The position numbers were made by a program, and so were the translations under genes. A stretch of 43,060 nucleotides of DNA from Sandaracinobacteroides sp041675905. Its GTDB lineage: Bacteria > Pseudomonadota > Alphaproteobacteria > Sphingomonadales > Sphingomonadaceae. Under the pieces are notes generated by a model. It worked only from the letters and a program-made list of their open reading frames with translations. It did not search any database and had not been told where the DNA came from. Where the stretch lies: the NCBI GenBank assembly GCA_041675905.1, contig JBAYSX010000020.1:1-43060 (forward strand). Reading direction: 5' to 3'. Shown in pieces: positions 19,502 through 27,035 of the stretch; positions within the stretch are counted from its first letter, which is position 1; each line of letters begins with the position of its first letter.

Positions 19502-20280
19502 TAACGCGGCCCCATGCGCAACGCGCCATCGAGGCGGACATCCTCGCCGTTGAAATAGCTGTTGCGGCACATTTCCAGCGCAAGGCTGGCAAATTCCTGC
19601 GGGTGTCCGAGACGCTTCGGGAACGGGATGTTCGCGGCCAGCGATTCCTTCACCTGCGGTTTGGCCGTGGCGAACAGCGGCGTGTCGAAAATGCCGGGCA
19701 GAATGGCGTTCACCCGAATGCCCTCGCGCATCAGATCGCGCGCCACGGGCAGCGTCAGGCCGACAATGGCCGCCTTCGATGCCGCATAGGCGGCCTGCCC
19801 CATTTGCCCGTCTTCAGCCGCAACCGACGCCGTATTGACGATGACACCGCGCTCGCCGTCTTCCAGCGGATCGAGCGTCATCATCCCCGCCGCCGCCTGG
19901 GTGATGCAGCGAAACGTGCCGATGATATTGAGCGTTATCACCTTTTCGAACGCGTCCAGCGGGAAGGTCTCGATCGCGCCCGTTTCCCGATTGCGTGATG
20001 CGGTCTTGAAGGAATTGCCACGACCGGCGCAATTGACAAGAATGCGTTCCTGGCCGTGCGCCGCCCGCGCCTTGGCGAAGCCGGCGGTAACCGACTCATC
20101 GCTGGTCACGTCCACCTCGCACATGAGGCCGCCAATTTCCGCCGCAACCGCTTCACCACGTTCGCGGTTTAGATCGAATAGCGCCACTTTCACGCCCTCG
20201 GCGGCCAGTGCGCGCGCGGTCGCTTCACCAAGACCGCTGGCGCCACCGGTGACGACGGCGGAGCATCCCGTAAGTTTCAT
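19501..20280 (-). CDS. SDR, 3-hydroxyacyl-CoA dehydrogenase-like (HSD10 type)
   Basis: A 259-residue classical SDR resembling type II 3-hydroxyacyl-CoA dehydrogenases (HSD17B10-like). It has the cofactor motif TGGASGLG at 11-18, LFDLNRERG after the second strand (NAD preference), Ser152, Tyr165 and Lys169 (YAASK), and the conserved MGQAAYAASKA and NAILPGIFDTP. It would oxidise the hydroxyacyl-CoA formed by the neighbouring hydratase. The ATG at 20280 has AGGAC/AGGA upstream; the open frame above it overlaps the ligase gene. The context (ligase, hydratase, thiolase-like lyase) fits beta-oxidation. Confidence 0.92.
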   Translation of the reverse strand: MKLTGCSAVVTGGASGLGEATARALAAEGVKVALFDLNRERGEAVAAEIGGLMCEVDVTSDESVTAGFAKARAAHGQERILVNCAGRGNSFKTASRNRETGAIETFPLDAFEKVITLNIIGTFRCITQAAAGMMTLDPLEDGERGVIVNTASVAAEDGQMGQAAYAASKAAIVGLTLPVARDLMREGIRVNAILPGIFDTPLFATAKPQVKESLAANIPFPKRLGHPQEFASLALEMCRNSYFNGEDVRLDGALRMGPR

Positions 20281-20302
20281 GATCAATCCTGTCCTTGTTG
20301 AA

Positions 20303-21817
20303 TCAGCGCACGCGAGCCAGTCCCTTTGCCGCATCCTGATACTGCGCGCGGATCGCCGGTTTCGAAATCTTGCCTGAAGGGAGGCGAGGCAAATGCTCAT
20401 CCTGCAGTACGATATATCGCGGCACCTTGTAGCTCGCGAGCGCGCGATCACAGCGTGCGATGATGTCGGGAATGTCGAGCTTGCTCTTGTCGCCATAGAT
20501 GACCGCCATCGGCGTTTCACCGAAACTGTCGTCATTGGCGGCAATTACCGCAACTTCTTCAACCCCGTCGATCTCGGCAATCACTTTTTCCACTTCGGCG
20601 GCGGAGATATTCAGTCCGCCGGAAATGATGATGTCCTTCAACCGGTCGACGAAGGTCACATTTCCCGCCTCGTCAATGACGCCGAGATCGCCAGTGTGGA
20701 ACCAGCCGTCTTTCAGCGCATCTTCCGTAGCTTCGGGGTTACCCCAATAGCCGCTCATCAGGGACGCGCCGCGAAATACAATTTCACCCACCGTTCCCGG
20801 CGGGGCCAGTTCGCCATCTTCACCGGCGATGGCGAATTCATTGAACAGCCCGCCACGACCACATTTTTCCGGCGCAACCAGCACGGTATCGTCCCGCGCG
20901 GCCCAGCCGCCCCCCGCCTCGGTGCAACCGTACGCCTGACGCAGGATGACCCCCTTGTTCCGCCAGGCTTCCAGCAACGACAGGCTGACGCGCGACCCGG
21001 CGATCTGGCCGAAATACAGGTTTGAGAGGTCCGCATCCCTGAACGTATCCAGGGCTGCCATCCGTTCAAAAAAGATGGGGACCGCCAGGATCATGGTAAT
21101 TTTTTCGTCTACCAGCAGGCGCAGCGCACGTTCCGCATCGAACCGGCTTTCCATAAAAATACTGACGCCGGTTGCGAGAAACTGAAGAAGCAGCAGATAA
21201 CCGGATTGCGAGCTGAACGGTCCAAGCGACAAAAAGCGCGCGCCCTTGCCACAGCGCGGTTCCATGATCGCGAATTCGCAAGCATAGGTCATCATGCCGC
21301 GCTGTGATTGTACGACACCTTTGGATTTCGCCGTCGAACCACTGGTGCCGATGATGAACATCGGCGCATCTTCTTCGACCATCAGCGGCAAATCCTGCCG
21401 CTCGCCTTCACGGAATGTGTTGAGTTCAGCAAAACTGCTCAGTCTGGCTGAATGTGTGTCGCCAACCGCTTCTGCAGCCACAGCCCGTCTGTCGTCGTCG
21501 GTAAAGATGAGGACGGGATCGAAATTCTCGATGGCCTCGGCAATCTCGGCCGCGCTCGACCGGAACGTCAGCGGTGTCCCTACAGCACCTATCCTTGCCA
21601 TGGCGACGATCAATACCGCGTAAGGCAAGGAGTTTACCCCCACAGCCATGATGCGGTCGCCCGGCTTCACCCCGCTTGCCAGCAAATGATGACCGACGCG
21701 CGCCGACCAGTCGTAGAGTTCCAGATAGCTCACCGGGTCGCCATCGACACTGATTGCTACATTATCCGGGATATCCCGTGCCCACCATTTCAGGGCGCTG
21801 GCGAAGGTGAATGACAT
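20303..21817 (-). CDS. acyl-CoA synthetase (AMP-forming)
   Basis: A 504-residue ANL-superfamily ligase joining a carboxylic acid to CoA through an acyl-adenylate. It has the ATP-binding loop GTSGSTAKSKG (157-167), YGCTEAGGG as the A5-type motif, GWFHTGDLG with the hinge-side Asp, and the C-terminal catalytic Lys in LPSGKISKPAIR. The start at 21817 has AAGGTAGG 3-10 bases upstream. It is the only CoA ligase in the cluster, so it probably activates the acid formed after P450/dehydrogenase oxidation. The substrate is not readable from the sequence. Confidence 0.94.
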   Translation of the reverse strand: MSFTFASALKWWARDIPDNVAISVDGDPVSYLELYDWSARVGHHLLASGVKPGDRIMAVGVNSLPYAVLIVAMARIGAVGTPLTFRSSAAEIAEAIENFDPVLIFTDDDRRAVAAEAVGDTHSARLSSFAELNTFREGERQDLPLMVEEDAPMFIIGTSGSTAKSKGVVQSQRGMMTYACEFAIMEPRCGKGARFLSLGPFSSQSGYLLLLQFLATGVSIFMESRFDAERALRLLVDEKITMILAVPIFFERMAALDTFRDADLSNLYFGQIAGSRVSLSLLEAWRNKGVILRQAYGCTEAGGGWAARDDTVLVAPEKCGRGGLFNEFAIAGEDGELAPPGTVGEIVFRGASLMSGYWGNPEATEDALKDGWFHTGDLGVIDEAGNVTFVDRLKDIIISGGLNISAAEVEKVIAEIDGVEEVAVIAANDDSFGETPMAVIYGDKSKLDIPDIIARCDRALASYKVPRYIVLQDEHLPRLPSGKISKPAIRAQYQDAAKGLARVR

Positions 21818-21842
21818 ATGCCTACCTTGATTATTACGTGTA

Positions 21843-23009
21843 TCAGAGCGTTTCTTCGCTGCCGAACAGGCCGGTGCTGCTCATCGTATCACCCGGGCCG
21901 CCCGTCATCAGCGACAATTTCGCGCCCGGCACCTGATTGACGGAGTCGCCCCGGATCTGGCGAACGGCTTCCGCCACCAGACCCATGCCATGGATAAAGC
22001 CTTCGGCCAGATCTCCGCCTGAGGTGTTAACGGGCAATTTGCCTCCGGGAACGATCAGATTTTCAAACGTGATGAACTCGCCCGCGTTTTCCACCGTGCA
22101 GAAACCATGATCGATCAGCGAACCGACGCCCATGCCGGTCATATTCTGATAAACCTGCGCAACATCCACATCGCCCGGCCCATAACCGGATTCCGCCCAC
22201 AGGCGCGTGGCCACGCCAACATGGCCTGCGAAGCTATAGGGCCGGATATTCTCCTCCAGCGCACCGCCCCCCGCCAGCGTTCCCATCGGGGCCGATAATA
22301 TATAGGCCGGCTTCTGCGCCATATGGCGCGCCCGCTCGGCGGACACCACCAGCACAGCGCATGCGCCGTCATTTTCCCGCGAACAATCAAACAGCCGATA
22401 GGGTTCAGCAATCATCCGCGAATTATCGTAGGTGGCGTCGTCCAGAACCGTGTCACGGCCATAGGCGCGCGGATTGTTCCGGGCATGGTAATAGGTCGCC
22501 TGCGCCATGGCTTTCAGCGTGTCACGCGGCACGCCGTGCTTTTCGATCATGCGCTGACTGCGCAACGCCAGAATTTGCGCCGGGGAATCCAGGCCGTTAA
22601 CGAGATACTGCGCCGCCGTATCATCCTGCGCCACCATCACCCGCAGGCGCTGCGAACTGCTTTCTGCCATCGAGCGATAAACAACCACCGCATTCGCCTG
22701 GCCCGTCGCCACCGCCATCGCGGCGATGCTCAGCGCGCCGGGGATACCGCCACCATGGATCCATGCCAGCGATGCAAACCGCACCTCGCGCGTGCCCAGC
22801 GCCGACATCAGCTTCTGGGCATCGCTGCGCTCGGATGCATAGGAGACAAATCCGTCCACATCCCGGGGATCGAGGCCCGCGTCTTCGCACGCGCCAACGA
22901 TGGCGCGCAATGCAAGTTTCAGTTCGGGATCAGGCGACGATCCGCGCTTGTAATAAGGTGTCTGCCCGATGCCGACGACGGCCGTCGCGCCACGCAATTT
23001 TGTCATCAT
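21843..23009 (-). CDS. thiolase-like lyase / lipid-transfer type (Ltp2-like)
   Basis: A 388-residue thiolase-fold protein of the SCP-x/Ltp type. At the place of the nucleophilic Cys the sequence is WIHGGGIPGA (83-92), with no Cys, and the late motif is NTSGGDLAEGFIHGMG. In steroid catabolism, Ltp2-type proteins of this kind pair with a DUF35 protein and act as retro-aldolases on beta-hydroxyacyl-CoA thioesters rather than as thiolases. Here the gene overlaps the DUF35 gene by four bases (ATGA), which strongly supports a two-protein complex. An acyl-CoA ligase follows. The function is inferred from the pairing and the missing Cys. Confidence 0.87.
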   Translation of the reverse strand: MMTKLRGATAVVGIGQTPYYKRGSSPDPELKLALRAIVGACEDAGLDPRDVDGFVSYASERSDAQKLMSALGTREVRFASLAWIHGGGIPGALSIAAMAVATGQANAVVVYRSMAESSSQRLRVMVAQDDTAAQYLVNGLDSPAQILALRSQRMIEKHGVPRDTLKAMAQATYYHARNNPRAYGRDTVLDDATYDNSRMIAEPYRLFDCSRENDGACAVLVVSAERARHMAQKPAYILSAPMGTLAGGGALEENIRPYSFAGHVGVATRLWAESGYGPGDVDVAQVYQNMTGMGVGSLIDHGFCTVENAGEFITFENLIVPGGKLPVNTSGGDLAEGFIHGMGLVAEAVRQIRGDSVNQVPGAKLSLMTGGPGDTMSSTGLFGSEETL

Positions 23010-23458
23010 GCCTTCCCTTCTGCTTGCGGGGCAGGTTTCCAGACGATGGAGGGATAGCCCTTCGTCTTTTCCGATGGCAGCAGGATCTCGCCAACCACTT
23101 CCGCGCCAATCCTCGGCTCCACGTCGCCACCTTCGAATATGCCGATCACCCGCGCACCGCCGGCCGCCGGGATTTCAACTACCGCCGTTACATAGGGCAC
23201 ATCTTCGCGGCGTTCGGAAACGCGGTCGAAAGCATAATGGCTGCGGGTCCAGGTGAAGATGGTTCCACGGGGTTCGAGCGTGGACCATTTCAGTTCGAAG
23301 CCCCCGCATACGGCGCAGCGAAAATGCGCTGGCCACATCCAGGTACCGCAGGATGCACACGCCGGAAGACAGAATTCTCCGCGCTCCAATCCACGCCAAT
23401 ACTCATCGTCGGCACCAATTCCGCCAGTTATTTTCACCGCTTCGAACTTGTATCCCAT
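23006..23458 (-). CDS. DUF35 OB-fold / zinc-ribbon acyl-CoA-associated protein
   Basis: A 150-residue partner protein of thiolase-like enzymes. The rubredoxin-like zinc ribbon has Cys34, Cys37, Cys48 and Cys51 (CASCG and CAVCG), followed by an OB-fold with TIFTWTRSHYAF and VPYVTAVVEI. DUF35 proteins such as ChsH2 and its relatives bind acyl-CoA thioesters and support hydratase or aldolase partners. The start at 23458 has AAAAGGA 8 bases upstream; a longer frame to 23563 is not needed. Its stop overlaps the start of the lyase gene. An operator-like element lies 54 bases upstream, so this gene may begin its own transcript. Confidence 0.92.
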   Translation of the reverse strand: MGYKFEAVKITGGIGADDEYWRGLERGEFCLPACASCGTWMWPAHFRCAVCGGFELKWSTLEPRGTIFTWTRSHYAFDRVSERREDVPYVTAVVEIPAAGGARVIGIFEGGDVEPRIGAEVVGEILLPSEKTKGYPSIVWKPAPQAEGKA

Positions 23459-23511
23459 GCCGATTCCTTTTGACGCGCCGGGTCCGGACCAGGATCGGCG
23501 GCGCTCCGTGC

Positions 23512-23526
23512 GGTCATTTATCGAAC
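23512..23526 (-). promoter_or_regulatory. operator-like site before the DUF35-lyase-ligase genes
   Basis: On the minus strand this reads GTTCGATAAATGACC, with the first nine bases identical to the PcaR-type operator (11/15 overall). It lies in the 105-base gap between the P450 2 stop and the DUF35 ATG, and suggests an internal promoter in this operon. Confidence 0.5.
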
Positions 23527-23563
23527 GTTTGAGCGATATAGCGCCCTGCTTTTCATCCTGCAA

Positions 23564-24781
23564 TCAGCTTTGGCCCGCCCGGTCGCGATATTCGGCCACG
23601 ATCGGGAGAAAGCTGATCCCCTGGTTGAGGCCGGAAGCGGTCTGTATCGGTCGCTCCGGGTCGAGCCGGAGGCTGCTGTAACGCGCGAAAATTTCTTCCA
23701 GCGCCACCCGCATTTCAAGCTTCGCGAAGAAGGACCCCACGCATCGATGATTTCCGGCCCCAAAACCAAGATGCGGATTCGGCTTGCGGTCGGTGCGGAT
23801 TTCATCGGGATTTTCAAACCGCGAGGGGTCGCGATTAGCTGCGCCGAATGCAATCAACACCTGATCGCCAACTTTAAGCGCGGTTCCGCCCAGTTCAGTA
23901 TCTTTTACAACCTGACGCCGCAAATAGGTGGAAGGCGAAGAAAAGCGGACGGCATCTTCAATCATCGGGTCCATGAGGCTGGCGTCGTCGCGCAGGCGCT
24001 GCGCGTCGTCGGGATGTTGTGCGAGCCACCAAATGAGAGTCGCCATTGCAATAGCAGTCGTATCGAAGCCACCAACCAGAAACAGACGCACCATCGAAAC
24101 CTGCTCGTCCAGTGTCAGGGGACGACCGGACACCGTTCCCAGCACGATCGACGAGAGCAGATCATCGTCCGCGTCGGTGGCCGTTTCCTTGCGGGCTACC
24201 AGTATTTTTTCTACATAACCGGTCAATTTTTGGGCAGCGCCGGTGCGCTGGCCTTTTGCAACCTCATCGTGGAGTTCGACGACAAGCGCATCAAGATATG
24301 CGGCGTCAGAAGATGGCAGGCCCAGCAGGCTGGCGGTGGCCAGCACCGGCAAAGGCCGGGCAAAATGTTCAACGAAATCGAAATGCGTTTGATCGCCAAT
24401 TTTGTCCAGCAGACCACGAACAATCTCCCGAACGGCGGGCTCGCGCTGGCGAACGGCCTGCGGCGTCAGAAACGGCATCAGCAACGCGCGGTAATGGCGA
24501 TGTTCCGGCGGGTCGACCTCCGCCGGGATATGCGGGCTGCGGATCCCGGTCGGTGGCGGCACGGTGATCCCGTGCCCAGAGGCGAAGACATCAGGCGTAG
24601 TCAACGCCTTCATCACATCTTCAAACCGTGCAACCGCGTGATAACCTCCATAGGCCGGCACATGGGCAAGTCCTTCGGCTTCCCGCATCTGCGCCCAGAT
24701 CTGGTCGGCGCTATCACGGGCGCCTGGCGCATGCACGTCCAACTCTATGGACGTCCTGCTCGCCGCTGAGTTCCTGGACAA
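23564..24781 (-). CDS. cytochrome P450 with altered ExxR motif (P450 2)
   Basis: A 405-residue soluble P450. The I-helix GGFDT is at 237-241, and the haem loop FGAGNHRCVG at 340-349 with Cys347 as ligand. At the K-helix the sequence is IEDAVRF, so the Glu of ExxR is Asp276 (DAVR, with Arg279). This is rare, as the Glu is almost invariant in P450s. The overall style resembles bacterial terpenoid- or steroid-side-chain P450s such as CYP108, but the family is not certain. The start is taken as TTG at 24781 because GGAGGG lies 5 bases upstream; longer frames to 24841 or 24898 lack a ribosome site. It is the first gene of the minus operon. Confidence 0.88.
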   Translation of the reverse strand: MSRNSAASRTSIELDVHAPGARDSADQIWAQMREAEGLAHVPAYGGYHAVARFEDVMKALTTPDVFASGHGITVPPPTGIRSPHIPAEVDPPEHRHYRALLMPFLTPQAVRQREPAVREIVRGLLDKIGDQTHFDFVEHFARPLPVLATASLLGLPSSDAAYLDALVVELHDEVAKGQRTGAAQKLTGYVEKILVARKETATDADDDLLSSIVLGTVSGRPLTLDEQVSMVRLFLVGGFDTTAIAMATLIWWLAQHPDDAQRLRDDASLMDPMIEDAVRFSSPSTYLRRQVVKDTELGGTALKVGDQVLIAFGAANRDPSRFENPDEIRTDRKPNPHLGFGAGNHRCVGSFFAKLEMRVALEEIFARYSSLRLDPERPIQTASGLNQGISFLPIVAEYRDRAGQS

Positions 24782-24912
24782 GTCAGCCCTCCATGGTCGG
24801 TAAACGCACGAATGTCCTATTTCGGTACATTGCGATGTCATGGTCTTTCTGTCAAGCGCGGGCATGCGCATGCAGTGACTCGACACTCGCCGACACACAT
24901 TTTAGTCGAGAC

Positions 24913-24946
24913 GTACGATTTTGCCTCATATGTGCAATAATCGCTG
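24913..24946. promoter_or_regulatory. divergent promoter region P450 2 / thioesterase 1
   Basis: The 195-base spacer holds an operator-like GTGCAATAATCGCTG at 24932..24946 (11/15, ATAATCGC exact). A partial element, GTACGATTTTGCCTC, lies at 24913 (9/15) and contains, on the reverse strand, AATCGTAC, also found in the promoters at 15044 and 35702. No confident -35/-10 pair was found for either gene. Confidence 0.45.
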
Positions 24947-24976
24947 ACAGATACGGAAAAGAACGCAACCCTGCTC

Positions 24977-25453
24977 ATGGATTCATCTTCTCACTCCCCG
25001 CGTCATCACACTGACGGACCTCCACCGGAACAGCAGTGGGAACCGATCCCGGATTCCGGCGAGTTCATTCTTGCCAACGGGCCCTTCTACCAGACCCGAA
25101 ACAATCTTGTGCCGGGGGAGCCTATCAGGTTTGGCTTCCGTGTTACGCGCCAGCATTGCAATGGCATGGGTGTTTGCCATGGCGGCATGCTGGCGACGTT
25201 TATCGATACGGCCATGGCGCGCGGACTGCTGGCGACCGGCGGTCTTTCGGCGAATATACCCACCATCAGCATGACGCTGGATTATCTGGCGCCCGCCGCG
25301 CTCGGGGACTGGATCGAAAGCCGCATCACCATCTTGCGGCGGGCCAGAACGCTGGGATTTGTTCGGGCGACGTTGCAGAACGGTGGTGGCCAGATCATGC
25401 GTGGCAACGCAGTCTTTCGGCAACGCCCGCTGGAGGACAAGGGAGCAGACTGA
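24977..25453 (+). CDS. PaaI-type hotdog thioesterase 1
   Basis: A 158-residue single-hotdog acyl-CoA thioesterase-like protein. The signature is CHGGMLATFIDTAMARG (residues 67-83), followed by SMTLDYLAPA. PaaI-type enzymes hydrolyse blocked acyl-CoA esters and free CoA, often as a safety valve in ring-degradation pathways. The ATG at 24977 has only a weak ribosome site. It is clearly related to thioesterase 2 at 26341, with which it shares CHGGMLATF and MTLDYLAPA and the spacing between them. Its stop is two bases from the stop of a convergent SDR gene. Confidence 0.87.
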   Translation: MDSSSHSPRHHTDGPPPEQQWEPIPDSGEFILANGPFYQTRNNLVPGEPIRFGFRVTRQHCNGMGVCHGGMLATFIDTAMARGLLATGGLSANIPTISMTLDYLAPAALGDWIESRITILRRARTLGFVRATLQNGGGQIMRGNAVFRQRPLEDKGAD

Positions 25454-25455
25454 CG

Positions 25456-26229
25456 CTAGACACCCTGTAATGCGGCCTTGATCTCGGCGGGATAAGAGGG
25501 GCGCCCCAGATGCATGCCACCATCGAGATGCACCATATCGCCGGTGGTGGCTGTCGCTCCGCAGGCGAGCCATGCCACGGCATCCGCCACCTCGGCGGGC
25601 GTTACGCGGCGGCGAAGCGGCATGGCCCCGTCGATCACGTCACTGACCGCTTGTGGCATTTCCGGAGCACCAGGCACTGTCGCAACCGGTCCGGGACAAA
25701 CTGCATTGATGCGGATAGGACGCTCCGCATACTCCAGCGCGGCATATTTCACGAGCGTCTGCAACGCGGCCTTGGCGCATCCATAAGCGAAATAGCCGGG
25801 CCAGGGATTCGTGGCTGCAATGGAACTCATCAGCACGATGCCTCCCCCCGGTTTCATACGGCGCGTCACATGGCGCACGAAATATACCGCGGCCGTATAG
25901 TTGAGCGCCATGCACCGCTCGAATTCAGCGTCTCCGATCCCGTCAATCGTGCCGCTGACACCTTCGCCCGCGGCCAGGACCGCGACATCCAGATCGCCCT
26001 GCCCAACACGTACGGCTTCGGCCACAATGGCTTCCACCTGGTTTTCCATCGTCGCATCACACGCGACCGCAGTTCCACCGATCTCGTCAGCGAGAATGGC
26101 CGCACGCTCCAGCCGTCGTGCCCCGACCGTCACATGACCGCCCATCGAGGCCAGACGCTGCGCAGTCACCCATCCGGTGCCGCCCTCTACGGATGCGCCA
26201 GGGACCAGCATATTCAACCCGGATCCCAT
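25456..26229 (-). CDS. SDR family oxidoreductase with variant cofactor motif (SDR 5)
   Basis: A 257-residue SDR. The cofactor loop PGASVEGGTG (10-19) replaces TGxxxGxG and carries two extra residues. NNAG is changed to AAGE (87-90). The catalytic residues Ser135/136, Tyr149 and Lys153 (YGCAK) are intact, as is the late TGDMVHLDGG, so activity is likely. ATG 26229 follows AGGGGGGCGA; an ATG six codons later is possible. The gene is wedged in reverse between two thioesterase paralogues. Its role (hydroxyacyl or alcohol oxidation) is inferred. Confidence 0.86.
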   Translation of the reverse strand: MGSGLNMLVPGASVEGGTGWVTAQRLASMGGHVTVGARRLERAAILADEIGGTAVACDATMENQVEAIVAEAVRVGQGDLDVAVLAAGEGVSGTIDGIGDAEFERCMALNYTAAVYFVRHVTRRMKPGGGIVLMSSIAATNPWPGYFAYGCAKAALQTLVKYAALEYAERPIRINAVCPGPVATVPGAPEMPQAVSDVIDGAMPLRRRVTPAEVADAVAWLACGATATTGDMVHLDGGMHLGRPSYPAEIKAALQGV

Positions 26230-26245
26230 TCGCCCCCCTATCGAA

Positions 26246-26260
26246 GATCAATTATCGGCC
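26246..26260 (-). promoter_or_regulatory. operator-like site between SDR 5 and thioesterase 2
   Basis: The minus strand reads GGCCGATAATTGATC, matching the operator at 10 of 15 positions with the core CGATAAT exact. It lies 17 bases upstream of the SDR ATG and 80 bases upstream of the thioesterase 2 start. This is the weakest site of the set. Confidence 0.35.
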
Positions 26261-26340
26261 ATATGAACTATAATTTAACGCATTTGGACTGCCGATCTCT
26301 ATTGGCACAGGCAGGGCCATACTGACGAAAGGAACTGGCA

Positions 26341-26793
26341 TTGACCGGGATTGAAGGTACTCCGCCATCTCCGCGGACTGGTGAAGATCGCTGGGAACAG
26401 TTGGAGAATGTTGGTCCGTTCACGGATTATGTCGGGCCATTTTTTGTCCGCCGCACCGGTCTCGCTGCCGGCGAACCGCTCCGTCTGGGTTTTCGGATAG
26501 AACGCCATCATTGTAATCCACGGCTGGTTTGCCATGGCGGGATGCTCGCGACGTTCGTGGACCTTTGCCTGGCGCGCGGCCTGCGGGAAGCTGACGGAAT
26601 TGCAGGCTCCGTTCCGACCATTAACATGACTCTCGATTATCTCGCACCCGCGCCACTGGATAGCTGGATCGAGAGTCGTATCTCGGTCATGCGGCGCACG
26701 GCGAAAATGGGCTTCCTGGAAGTCATCCTGCATTGCGCGGGTGAACCGGTTGTGCGCGGCAGCGGGATCTACAAGCGCGCACGCCCCTTTTGA
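26341..26793 (+). CDS. PaaI-type hotdog thioesterase 2
   Basis: A 150-residue hotdog thioesterase-like protein with CHGGMLATFVDLCLARG and MTLDYLAPAPLDSWIESR. It is a paralogue of thioesterase 1 over nearly the whole length. It starts with TTG at 26341, 8 bases after AAAGGA; no better ATG is present. A likely function is hydrolysis of an acyl-CoA intermediate. It sits 240 bases upstream of the acyl-CoA dehydrogenase operon, separated by a promoter region. Confidence 0.85.
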   Translation: MTGIEGTPPSPRTGEDRWEQLENVGPFTDYVGPFFVRRTGLAAGEPLRLGFRIERHHCNPRLVCHGGMLATFVDLCLARGLREADGIAGSVPTINMTLDYLAPAPLDSWIESRISVMRRTAKMGFLEVILHCAGEPVVRGSGIYKRARPF

Positions 26794-26874
26794 CCGGATT
26801 TTCGCCGGACGGTTTTTGACGAAAGGCGATGTTCCGGTCCGATCACCGATTCCATCGGTATTGGCGGCGCTTGC

Positions 26875-26935
26875 TTGACAAGATCGAAAAAATGCCTAAG
26901 TGATCCTATATAGTACATGAGATCGTTTATCGCAC
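26875..26935 (+). promoter_or_regulatory. acyl-CoA dehydrogenase operon promoter with operator-like site
   Basis: A consensus TTGACA (26875..26880) is followed after 16 bases by a poor TAAGTG. TATATA at 26907 is an alternative -10. GATCGTTTATCGCAC at 26921..26935 matches the PcaR-type operator at 12 of 15 positions, with ATCGCAC exact, placing it around or just after transcription start. Confidence 0.55.
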
Positions 26936-27035
26936 GATTTTTTACATTTCTGATAGATCCCCGGGTGAACAAACCCGAGGCTCTTGAACTGACGCCCGAT
27001 GATAAACCTGACACTGTGACGGGTCTGGGGACTAT

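Noticed and set aside
26794..26816. Possible terminator after thioesterase 2 (CCGG repeats then TTTTT)
   Set aside because: The stem is only 4 bp, too weak to list as a terminator.
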